A stretch of DNA of 21,266 bases, from NCBI GenBank assembly GCA_045133795.1, contig JBGUUT010000025.1, positions 1 through 21,266 on the forward strand. The letters run 5' to 3'. The translations under genes and the position numbers were made by a program. Below, piece by piece: positions 7,229 to 14,056 of this stretch (position 1 is the first letter of the stretch; each line of letters starts with the position of its first letter). The notes under the pieces were generated by a model. That model worked only from the letters and a program-made list of their open reading frames with translations, was not told where the DNA came from and made no database searches. This stretch comes from RGIG8597 sp045133795 (lineage in GTDB: Bacteria > Spirochaetota > GWE2-31-10).

Positions 7229-8596
7229 CTACGATTTATACCAATAATAAAATTCAAAATCACCGATAAAATGTTCGACTGTTAAATCATGTACTTCAAA
7301 TCCGTATCCGCCCTCATTTGGAACATCCGAACGGAACCAAAAATCACAATCTTGCCCTAAGAAAACTAAAGATTTCAATTTTGTACATTCTCCGAATACA
7401 TTACATCCCATTTCTTTTGCATTTTGCGGAATAATCACTTTTTCTAAGTCTGAACATCCATAAAAAAGACCCATACTAATTTTTTCTAACAAATCCGGAA
7501 GTTCTATAATTTTCAAAAGTTTACATTCTGAAAAAGCATACTCTCCGATTTCTTTCACTGATTTGCCGAATTTTATAGATTCTAATTTTTTACAAAGAAT
7601 AAATGCTTCCTTGCCGATTGATTGTGTTGTATCCGGAATTGCAATAGCAACAAGAGAACTACATTCCCCAAAAGCCTTCTCTCCTATTTCAATTACAGAA
7701 TTTCCCAATGAAATACTTTTTAAACCTGAACATTGAACAAATCCTCGCTCACAAATTTTTGTAACAGTATCGGGAAGTTTCACGTTTACTAAATTTCGAC
7801 AGCTAGCAAAAGCACAATATCCGATTTGAGTAAGTCCTTCTACACATGTAAAATCAAAGCTTACCATTTTTGACGGATTATTAATTAAAGCCTTTTTAAT
7901 TTGCGTAATTATTTCATCTGTTATTGCACCTTCAACTTTTAAATAATTAACTTTTCCATCGGGAAGATTTTTTATCATATCTGCAATTTCTACCGCAACG
8001 ACATTACGAATACAATCTGTGGGAATCCATTTTGCGTACAATTTAATATCTTGTGTATACAACCCCTTGTCTAACTTTGTTAATTGTTCACCTGCACAAC
8101 TTTTATTCATATACCAGCCGTTAAACTCAAATCCGATTTTTGTTGCCCCAACAAGTGCCGTATCTTCTTCAACTCGATATTTTACAGGATGATTCTTGTT
8201 AAACGTTCCGCTGAAAACTAATTCATTTTCATCAAAATAAGTAATCGTGTATTCTTTTTTTGCCCATGTAGCTTCCAATGTAATATTGCGATCGACCATA
8301 TATTCATCACAAATTTTCTTATCTTTATAAGACCAACCTAAAAATGAATGATTTGCTACATTCAAACGTGGTAACTCACTAAGTTTTAATGTTGAATATT
8401 TAGGTAAAATCATTGGTGCCGGATTTGACGATAAGCCTTTAGAATCAAAAGTTATTATACACATTGACTGATCCGTAACTACCGGTATTTGAGTTTTTTC
8501 ATCATGCGATTGAGTTTCCGAAATTTCTGAACATCCGATAAATATAAATAACCCTGTAATCATTTGTATTAAGATAAATATTTTTTTTGAAATCAT
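7229..8596 (-). CDS. BspA-like lipoprotein: InlB-type repeats plus seven LRR_5 repeats (455 aa)
   Basis: A membrane-anchored surface or periplasmic repeat protein. Residues 1-22 are a lipoprotein signal ending FIFIGC. Residues about 46-111 and 117-190 form two InlB B-repeat-like modules (Listeria-Bacteroides type), each ending in a tryptophan motif: LEATW and LYAKW, with FLGW and FNGW inside. From about 258 to 420 there are seven leucine-rich repeats of the treponemal/BspA kind, with (A/G/L/V)F..C at 262, 285, 308, 331, 354, 377 and 400, exactly 23 residues apart. Related treponemal proteins are adhesins such as LrrA; an adhesion or host-binding role here is inference. GGAGG (8610-8606 on the minus strand) precedes the ATG. 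It is transcribed alone and converges on the aminotransferase gene. No convincing promoter was found upstream. Confidence 0.9.
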   Translation of the reverse strand: MISKKIFILIQMITGLFIFIGCSEISETQSHDEKTQIPVVTDQSMCIITFDSKGLSSNPAPMILPKYSTLKLSELPRLNVANHSFLGWSYKDKKICDEYMVDRNITLEATWAKKEYTITYFDENELVFSGTFNKNHPVKYRVEEDTALVGATKIGFEFNGWYMNKSCAGEQLTKLDKGLYTQDIKLYAKWIPTDCIRNVVAVEIADMIKNLPDGKVNYLKVEGAITDEIITQIKKALINNPSKMVSFDFTCVEGLTQIGYCAFASCRNLVNVKLPDTVTKICERGFVQCSGLKSISLGNSVIEIGEKAFGECSSLVAIAIPDTTQSIGKEAFILCKKLESIKFGKSVKEIGEYAFSECKLLKIIELPDLLEKISMGLFYGCSDLEKVIIPQNAKEMGCNVFGECTKLKSLVFLGQDCDFWFRSDVPNEGGYGFEVHDLTVEHFIGDFEFYYWYKS

Positions 8597-8703
8597 GTTT
8601 TTATTCCTCCAGTTTTGATTTCAGATATTTATCATATAGATAATATCGAAAAATCTAATATTCAATTTATATATTCAATATTACACTTTTGGAGACAAAT
8701 ACA

Positions 8704-8742
8704 GCCCAGACCTACATTCTATTTTAGTATTAAGGTCTGGGC
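8704..8742. repeat. Palindromic repeat copy 4 (full, CCCAGACC type)
   Basis: GCCCAGACCT (8704-8713) and AGGTCTGGGC (8733-8742) are perfect inverted 10-bp arms, with 19 bases between that contain the core ATTCTATTTTAGTAT. This copy shows the architecture clearly: two 27-bp units in opposite orientation sharing a 15-bp core. It lies upstream of the BspA-like gene, next to copy 5. Confidence 0.95.
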
Positions 8743-8752
8743 GGTTTAAAAA

Positions 8753-8799
8753 AAAGGGACAGACCTATATCCCAAACCGGAATCGAGGTCTGTCCCTTT
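8753..8799 (-). terminator. Palindromic repeat copy 5 acting as terminator of the efflux operon
   Basis: AAAGGGACAGACCT (8753-8766) and AGGTCTGTCCCTTT (8786-8799) are perfect 14-bp inverted arms, the best conserved GGACAG-type copy of the repeat family. On the minus strand the hairpin is followed by a run of T (complement of eight A at 8748-8755). It lies 17 bases after the stop of the EamA gene, so it has the form and position of that operon's intrinsic terminator. Confidence 0.8.
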
Positions 8800-8815
8800 G
8801 TTATTCACCAAAACA

Positions 8816-9676
8816 TTATTTTCTTGCCGTATAAAAAAACATCGCTATTGCCATCGAGCAGATTATCACATAGCCCGCCACACTCCAAACATCAGGAATC
8901 TGTCCGAACAGCATAAAGCCTAAAAACGATGCAAATATTATTTGCGTATAATCAAAAATTGAAATCTCACGAGCCGGAGCATAGCAATAAGCCGCCGTAA
9001 TGGAAAATTGTCCGCCGGCAGCTGCAATTCCTGCAGCTATCAATATTAATAATTGAAAAATTGTCATCGGTGAAAAATTAAAAAGTAAATAAGGCAGTAC
9101 CACAAGACACGAAAAAGCCGAAAAGAAAAACACGATATACGGTCCTTTTTCTCCGCGTTTTCCCAAAACTCGTACTGTTGTATAAGCTGCTCCGGCTCCC
9201 ATTCCGCCGATTAATCCGGCAAGTGCAGGAAAAAGCGTTACATTAGCAAATGTAGGTTTTATAATAAACAAACTTCCTATAAAGGAAATAATTACAGCCG
9301 AGATTTGAAATAATGTCATTTTTTCCTTTATAAAAAGAAAGCTGAATACTACCGCAAAAAAAGGCGACATTTTATTTAACATTGACGCATCGGCAAGCAG
9401 TAAATGCCCCAATGCGTAAAAGTTGCCGAAGATTCCGATTGTTCCGCAAACAGAACGAATTATTAAAAAAGGAATATTTTCATTACGTTGCGGTTTCCAA
9501 GATACACCCTGTTTAATCATTACAAAAACGGCACAAAGCAACGCTACAAAATTGCGAAAAAAACTCTTCTGTATAAAAGGAACATCGCCTGCTAATTGTA
9601 CAAACATATTCATTAACGAAAAACAGAACGCAGAAAAGATTATATAAATAATTCCCAAATGCTTATCTTTTAACAT
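8816..9676 (-). CDS. EamA/DMT-family inner membrane transporter (286 aa)
   Basis: A drug/metabolite transporter of the 10-helix class, made of two tandem EamA domains. Ten hydrophobic segments can be counted. The first domain ends with the typical KMSPFFAVVFSFLFIKEK stretch (loop, helix and glutamate-lysine), followed by GSLFIIKP; the second ends near YTQIIFASFLGFMLFGQ. Members move small molecules such as amino acids, nucleobases or drugs. The start codon lies inside the 3' end of the adaptor gene (14-bp overlap) with AAAGGA just before it, so translation is probably coupled. It is the last gene of the TolC-adaptor-EamA unit and is followed by a terminator. An RND or ABC pump would be expected in this position. 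The substrate is unknown. Confidence 0.9.
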   Translation of the reverse strand: MLKDKHLGIIYIIFSAFCFSLMNMFVQLAGDVPFIQKSFFRNFVALLCAVFVMIKQGVSWKPQRNENIPFLIIRSVCGTIGIFGNFYALGHLLLADASMLNKMSPFFAVVFSFLFIKEKMTLFQISAVIISFIGSLFIIKPTFANVTLFPALAGLIGGMGAGAAYTTVRVLGKRGEKGPYIVFFFSAFSCLVVLPYLLFNFSPMTIFQLLILIAAGIAAAGGQFSITAAYCYAPAREISIFDYTQIIFASFLGFMLFGQIPDVWSVAGYVIICSMAIAMFFYTARK

Positions 9677-10523
9677 TTTTATTATCCTTTTTTTCCGTAA
9701 TCTGTGCTTTCAAGCCGGAATAAAGCAATCTGTCATACCCTGTTATTATCTGTTCGCCTACTTTTACTCCGGAAACAATTGCATATTCTTTACCGTAACG
9801 TTCCCCTAGTTCTACTTCACGCATATCGACCACGCCGTCATTATAAATATAAAGATAATTTTTGCCATACTTTGCAATAACCCATTCTATCGGTACTACT
9901 ACTCCGCTAAACGGTTTAATTCTGATTTCTAATTCGAGAAACTTTCCGATAAAGAAATCTGAATATTTAGGATAACTGACTTCTACTTTAAATAATCCGG
10001 AACTACCTTCGGGAATAAGGCTTATAGCTTCTACATATCCGTTTTTTTCCGTACCTTTTACAAATATTTTGTCACGCAATTTTATTTTTTGAATATCCTT
10101 ATCAGACAAAAGAAGATTCACCTTATAAGATGAAATATCACCTATCGTAAGTAATTTTGTTTTATCAAAAACCTCACTGTTCACTACCGTATCAACATAA
10201 GCAACAATTCCGTCAATCGGCGATTTCACCTGCCAAGGAAGAAAATCCGACGAAAGATTTTTACGTCTGACTTCAGCCAAAATATCATTTTTATTAACAA
10301 ACATTCCCTCTTTTGCCGTAAGATTACTGACTATTCCGTTGCCCGGAGAATAAATCGGAATCAAAGCTGCCGGTTCTACACGTGCTCCGTAAATGAGAGT
10401 TTCATAAACATTACGTTTCGTCAGCTCTTTGACATGAACTTTTGCCACAATTTCATCTTTCTTATCTTGAGCAAAAACTGAAAAACTCAAAAAACAAAAC
10501 ATAATAAAAACAATTTTTCTCAT
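9663..10523 (-). CDS. Periplasmic adaptor (membrane fusion) protein, BesA-like, without helical hairpin (286 aa)
   Basis: An efflux adaptor joining an inner membrane pump to a TolC-type channel. Residues 1-18 are a signal peptide (MRKIVFIMFCFLSFSVFA) with cleavage after VFA; there is no lipobox. The biotinyl-lipoyl halves are at about 55-75 (IYSPGNGIVSNLTAKEGMFV) and 97-112 (WQVKSPIDGIVAYVDT). Only some 20 residues separate them, so the alpha-helical hairpin usual in AcrA-like proteins is missing. Beta-barrel and membrane-proximal domains follow, with VVVPIEWVI and GVKVGEQIITG near the end. The lack of the hairpin is known from BesA of Borrelia, which works with BesC (TolC) and BesB (RND). 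The start overlaps the stop of the TolC-like gene by 4 bases (ATGA), so translation is coupled. Confidence 0.88.
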   Translation of the reverse strand: MRKIVFIMFCFLSFSVFAQDKKDEIVAKVHVKELTKRNVYETLIYGARVEPAALIPIYSPGNGIVSNLTAKEGMFVNKNDILAEVRRKNLSSDFLPWQVKSPIDGIVAYVDTVVNSEVFDKTKLLTIGDISSYKVNLLLSDKDIQKIKLRDKIFVKGTEKNGYVEAISLIPEGSSGLFKVEVSYPKYSDFFIGKFLELEIRIKPFSGVVVPIEWVIAKYGKNYLYIYNDGVVDMREVELGERYGKEYAIVSGVKVGEQIITGYDRLLYSGLKAQITEKKDNKNVKR

Positions 10524-11818
10524 TTTATAACTCCCAGTTGCTGCAATGGCACATTAAATTTTTTACCAAACTCCAAAATACTTTTCATCAACTCATATTT
10601 TACATACGATAAATTATAAGTCGCCTCTTGATAATCGGATTCCGTATCTGACAATGTTTGATAATCTAACTCTCCCTCCTGATATGCTCTTTGAGAAAGT
10701 TGATAAGCTTCCTTTGTTATCATGCAATTTTCTTTGTAACTTTCACACGAAACTAATAATTGATTAATCTCCGTTAATCCCGCAATCTTTTCTGTATTCA
10801 AGTTTTGAATTTCCTCTTCCGTTGCAAGCTTCATTTTTTCTAACGCTTTTTTACTTTTCAAAATATTTGTTTGAACAGAAGAAAACGGTAAAATATTACC
10901 TAACGGCAATGTTATCGTCGCCTTTAATGAAAGGTCTTGCGTTGTATTATCATGCCATTTTTGTTCTGCCGGTAAAGCATTTGTTCCCATAGAAAACGAC
11001 ATGGAAAAATACGGTAAAAACTGAAAAATATTTTTTTTGCCTTCAAGATGTTGTCTTTCCGTATCCAATTGTAATTGAAAAAGCGACCGTGTCTTCTGTA
11101 CATCTGTATTTCTCAACTGTGCAATATTCAGTTGGTCAATTTCCGGCAGTTTATCGGAAAATTCTAAAACTACATTCTCCGGTAAATTCAATAATTGCTT
11201 AAATCGTATCAGCAAGATTTGATAACTATTTTCCAAAGATTTAAGCTTATCGCAATTTTCCTTATAATTATATTCTTTACGCAACAATTCAATTCGCGAA
11301 ACCTCGCTGTTTCTGTAACCACGCTTTGCACTGTCAAGCCGATTTTTATTATTATCCACTAACACTTTTTGTAATTCTATCTGTTCCGATTCTACTTGCA
11401 GTAAGTAATAATAAAGCACGGTATTACTCTCGATTTCATTTTTAGCAATTTCATAATTAAGCTTTCCCATTTGATAACTGTTTATCGATTGATAAATATC
11501 TAAAAAATCAGAAGCTCTTAATGACCAAGACACACTCGCCGACAATGATAATTTCGATGATAAATTACTTTCTTTCATATTTAAATAGGAACGATTTTGA
11601 GTTGCCGAAGCTGATATTGACGCATCCGGATAAAGAAAATTCCATGAAGTATCACGGGATAACTTTTTTTCATCCAATGATATTTTTTCACCTTTCAATG
11701 AAAGATTTTCCTTTATTACATAATCAAGAGCGTCTTTGACTGACATTCGAATTATGTTTTCTGCAAAACAAAATGTGGAAATGAAACAAAATATCAGAAT
11801 CCAATTATTTTTTTTCAT
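10520..11818 (-). CDS. TolC-like outer membrane efflux protein (432 aa)
   Basis: An outer membrane channel of the OEP family. A signal peptide ends in FCFA before ENIIRM. The mature part has the two-fold OEP pattern of long helices (LSLKGEKISLDEKKLSRDTS near the start; AYQLSQRAYQEGELDYQTLS near the end) with strand-forming segments rich in S and alternating residues (SSKLSLSASVSWSL, then SLKATITLPLG). The start at 11818 is preferred to the ATG two codons earlier because AGGA (11829-11826) is 7 bases upstream of 11818 but too close to 11824. It is the first gene of an overlapping trio with the adaptor and EamA genes. A possible promoter at 11891-11862 has a palindromic repeat arm in its spacer. 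Confidence 0.9.
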   Translation of the reverse strand: MKKNNWILIFCFISTFCFAENIIRMSVKDALDYVIKENLSLKGEKISLDEKKLSRDTSWNFLYPDASISASATQNRSYLNMKESNLSSKLSLSASVSWSLRASDFLDIYQSINSYQMGKLNYEIAKNEIESNTVLYYYLLQVESEQIELQKVLVDNNKNRLDSAKRGYRNSEVSRIELLRKEYNYKENCDKLKSLENSYQILLIRFKQLLNLPENVVLEFSDKLPEIDQLNIAQLRNTDVQKTRSLFQLQLDTERQHLEGKKNIFQFLPYFSMSFSMGTNALPAEQKWHDNTTQDLSLKATITLPLGNILPFSSVQTNILKSKKALEKMKLATEEEIQNLNTEKIAGLTEINQLLVSCESYKENCMITKEAYQLSQRAYQEGELDYQTLSDTESDYQEATYNLSYVKYELMKSILEFGKKFNVPLQQLGVIK

Positions 11819-11845
11819 CAGCATATCCTAAAGTTACTAATCTAT

Positions 11846-11880
11846 ATTCTAATATTCCAATATAATATTGAGGTCTGGGC
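11846..11880. repeat. Palindromic repeat copy 6 (half element)
   Basis: ATTCTAATATTCCAATATAA is followed by TATTGAGGTCTGGGC. It has the core and right arm only. It is the first of four half elements in the same orientation within 190 bp that fill most of the 309-bp gap 11825-12133. Confidence 0.7.
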
Positions 11881-11891
11881 ATAAATCCCAA
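11862..11891 (-). promoter_or_regulatory. Possible promoter of the efflux operon, overlapping a repeat arm
   Basis: On the minus strand, TTGGGA (11891-11886) and TATTAT (11867-11862) are 18 bases apart. The spacer contains GCCCAGACCT of repeat copy 6. Transcription would start near 11855, about 37 bases before the ATG. The -10 is good and the -35 only moderate. Confidence 0.4.
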
Positions 11892-11917
11892 ACACTTTTC
11901 CTAAAACCTATTATTTT

Positions 11918-11944
11918 ATTCTAAAACCGCATTGAGGTCTGGGC
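11918..11944. repeat. Palindromic repeat copy 7 (half element)
   Basis: ATTCTAAAACCGCATT followed by GAGGTCTGGGC is a 27-bp unit with no matching left arm. It has the same orientation as copies 6, 8 and 9. Confidence 0.85.
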
Positions 11945-11966
11945 GTATATTTACAACCATTCACCT

Positions 11967-11993
11967 ATTCCAAAATAGAATTGAGGTCTGGGC
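11967..11993. repeat. Palindromic repeat copy 8 (half element)
   Basis: ATTCCAAAATAGAATT followed by GAGGTCTGGGC is a 27-bp unit whose core ATTC...GAAT is itself an inverted repeat. No left arm precedes it. Confidence 0.85.
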
Positions 11994-12007
11994 ATATCAC
12001 CGTCTCT

Positions 12008-12035
12008 ATTCCAAAACAGCATTAAGGTCTGTCCC
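12008..12035. repeat. Palindromic repeat copy 9 (half element, GGACAG type)
   Basis: ATTCCAAAACAGCATT is followed by AAGGTCTGTCCC. It is in line with the three preceding half elements, but carries the CTGTCCC form of the outer arm instead of CTGGGC. Confidence 0.8.
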
Positions 12036-12051
12036 CTCATATATTATCTAT

Positions 12052-12108
12052 AAAAAAAGCGGAATCATGATACGTAATACAAATAAGTATCACGATTCAA
12101 TTCCGCTT
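12052..12108 (-). terminator. Terminator at the end of the flagellar operon
   Basis: On the minus strand, AAGCGGAATTGAATCGTGAT (from 12108) continues into AC and pairs with GTATCATGATTCCGCTT, with a three-base bulge and one mismatch, around a loop of about 13 bases. The closing stem runs into seven T (12058-12052). It lies 26 bases after the flbB stop. Confidence 0.88.
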
Positions 12109-12133
12109 CATAAAAACTATTCTTTACCGACTT

Positions 12134-12823
12134 TTAAGGTGCCGGCGGTACTTCAATATTAGGGTCTTCCAAAACATCCACTCCGGAATAATCGCCGGAA
12201 GCTTCATATTTTAGTTTTGCTAGAATATTTGCAGCTTTGTCAGCATTAATATCCTTAATCAATTTTAACAAATACGGTGCAGTAGAACTTGAACCGAGTT
12301 CTTCTGAATACGCATCGATTTCACGCAAAATATCGATTACATCAGCTTCCGGCTGTTTTTCCATCAAAACAGCAGCATCATTCGGCGGCATACCGTACAA
12401 TTTTATAGCCTGTTCTCTGATATTTTTCTTTCTGTCAGTATATTGGCGGTCTCGGTCTTCAAGCATTGCATTTTTTCTGTCGAGTTCTTTTTCTCGTTCC
12501 AACAACGCTTCATGTTTTTTATTTACTTCGTTTTCTTTAGACTTCAATTCATTTTCACGATTGAGAACAAGTTCTTCCATCAGTCGAACTTTTTCTTCTT
12601 TCTTGCCCAATTCCTCACGTTCCAAAAGATAAATGCTCTCGGCTTTTGCCAATTTATTTTTTGTTCTGGAAGCTTTTAATTTATCTATTACGGGAACAGG
12701 AATATCAAGTCTTACTCCGAGCAATTGACCGGTAAAATCAATCACTACAAGTCCGCCTATTACCAACACAACTATCAGTAATAAAAGGAGAATTATTTTT
12801 TTCATATCTAATTTTTCAGCCAT
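12134..12823 (-). CDS. flbB: FlbB, periplasmic flagellar collar protein, MotE-like (229 aa)
   Basis: A membrane-anchored coiled-coil protein. Residues about 8-28 form one transmembrane helix (KKIILLLLLIVVLVIGGLVV), followed by a short domain (LLGVRLDIPVPVIDKL). A long charged coiled coil covers about 60-135 (REELGKKEEKVRLMEELVLN and on). A MotE/MgtE-N-like helical domain ends the protein: LYGMPPNDAAVLMEK and KDINADKAANILAKL. In Borrelia, FlbB forms the collar ring around the periplasmic flagellar motor and is needed for assembly and stator recruitment. Its place after fliI and fliJ agrees with the Borrelia order flbA-flbB. It is the last gene of the operon; the gap to the transglycosylase gene is 10 bp. 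The assignment rests on topology and context as well as motif resemblance. Confidence 0.78.
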   Translation of the reverse strand: MAEKLDMKKIILLLLLIVVLVIGGLVVIDFTGQLLGVRLDIPVPVIDKLKASRTKNKLAKAESIYLLEREELGKKEEKVRLMEELVLNRENELKSKENEVNKKHEALLEREKELDRKNAMLEDRDRQYTDRKKNIREQAIKLYGMPPNDAAVLMEKQPEADVIDILREIDAYSEELGSSSTAPYLLKLIKDINADKAANILAKLKYEASGDYSGVDVLEDPNIEVPPAP

Positions 12824-12833
12824 ATTTTTTGTC

Positions 12834-13526
12834 CTATTTATTTAACATCTTTGTGATTTTAGCTACATATTTTTGTGTCTCGTCAATCGCCGGAATACCG
12901 TTTACCGCATCGACTTTGTGCGGACCGGCATTGTAAGCAGCCAACGCTTTTTCCAAATTTCCATCATATCTTTCAAGCATTTGCTTCAAATATTTTGCAC
13001 CGCCTTCGATATTTTGCTCTATATCAAAAGGCATTTTTACGCCCATATCAAGTGCAGTTTGCGGCATAAGTTGCATTAACCCCATTGCTCCGGCTCTGGA
13101 AACTGCATATTGGTCATAATTTGATTCGGTTTTTATCACGGCATGAACAAGTTCTTCCGGCAAACCGTAGCGTTTACTTACTTGTGCAACCTTTCCGGAA
13201 ATACGTTCATCTTTAGTTTTTTCCACTTTACTCGTTTTTGTAACAGGTTGTTCATATTGCAACATCACCGGATCTAAAGCTTCACTTCCGGATGTAATAT
13301 ACACAAACGGATGATATCCGCTGTCTTTTACAGAAGCTACATTTTCATTTTTCTTCGAAACAGAAGTTGCTGACATTGCTTCTTGCAAGCGTGACTCAAA
13401 CATCGAAACAAATTCCGGCTTCATTCTAGTCTTTAAAGTTGTTCCCATGTTTGTAATTTCCCCCATTCTTTTAGTAAAATTTTCAAGACCTTGACTCTGT
13501 TGTGATAATGAATCAAAACTAATCAT
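12834..13526 (-). CDS. Lytic transglycosylase (SLT domain) within the flagellar operon (230 aa)
   Basis: It cleaves the beta-1,4 bond of peptidoglycan, probably opening the wall for the rod. The C-terminal half is a complete SLT domain: VIKTESNYDQYAVSRAGAMG with catalytic E134, LMQLMP, NIEGGAKYL and LAAYNAGPHKV. The first 110 residues (MISFDSLSQQSQGLENFTKR and on) are hydrophilic, glutamine- and serine-rich, with no signal peptide or membrane helix. An enzyme that must act in the periplasm therefore probably leaves by another way, and the flagellar type III apparatus encoded next to it is the obvious candidate (inference). It could take the role that FlgJ or SltF has elsewhere. It lies between fliJ (12-bp gap) and flbB (10-bp gap), so it is co-transcribed. 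Confidence 0.9.
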   Translation of the reverse strand: MISFDSLSQQSQGLENFTKRMGEITNMGTTLKTRMKPEFVSMFESRLQEAMSATSVSKKNENVASVKDSGYHPFVYITSGSEALDPVMLQYEQPVTKTSKVEKTKDERISGKVAQVSKRYGLPEELVHAVIKTESNYDQYAVSRAGAMGLMQLMPQTALDMGVKMPFDIEQNIEGGAKYLKQMLERYDGNLEKALAAYNAGPHKVDAVNGIPAIDETQKYVAKITKMLNK

Positions 13527-13538
13527 TTACCTCTCCTG

Positions 13539-14000
13539 TTACCTTTTAGAATTGTTGGAATGTGTAATCATATTCAAAGCCGCCTCATCAATCATATCGG
13601 TTTCTTCGTTTTCCATTTCCAACAAAAAGTCCTCATACGCTTTTTCTTTCAGTTTTTCCAAAATCTTGCGTTGTTTCATTGCCTCTCGAAGAATACTTTC
13701 ACGTTCAGTCAAAATCGGTTGCAATTCTGCTATTTCACGATTATTCAGTTCTATTCGACGTAACAAAGCTCGTATATTGGCGTCAAATGCTGAAAACATT
13801 CTGAAATCCGGATTCTCGCATTCATTTAAGTAAGCTTGACGTTCTGCATTTGTTTCTTCAATAATTCGTTCACAATCTTGATTATCAAGTTCAAACGCAT
13901 TTTTTTGCTGTAAGATTTCAGCATAGGCAATCTTAGCTTCCTGTTCCGCACGTTCTCGCAATTTCAAAACTTTCTCCAGCTTAAACTGAAAACGTTTCAT
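13539..14000 (-). CDS. fliJ: FliJ, flagellar export chaperone/ATPase stalk protein (153 aa)
   Basis: FliJ is the central stalk of the flagellar export ATPase and binds inside the FliI hexamer. The sequence MKRFQFKLEKVLKLRERAEQ is the classic FliJ N-terminus, and the rest is an unbroken pair of long charged helices with no membrane segment, as expected for this coiled-coil protein. Length equals that of other FliJ proteins (about 147). GGGAGG just before the ATG gives a strong ribosome binding site. It stands 56 bp after fliI, in the usual place; in Borrelia the equivalent gene is called flbA. Confidence 0.88.
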   Translation of the reverse strand: MKRFQFKLEKVLKLRERAEQEAKIAYAEILQQKNAFELDNQDCERIIEETNAERQAYLNECENPDFRMFSAFDANIRALLRRIELNNREIAELQPILTERESILREAMKQRKILEKLKEKAYEDFLLEMENEETDMIDEAALNMITHSNNSKR

Positions 14001-14056
14001 ATTCCTCCCGTTACAAAGTTATTCACGCAATTCGGAAATACTGCTCTTTTTTTTTA

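Noticed and set aside
11846..12035. The four repeated half elements as a CRISPR array
   Set aside because: Spacing is irregular (64, 49, 41), repeats are imperfect, there are no cas genes, and identical units occur singly at other places and in both orientations.
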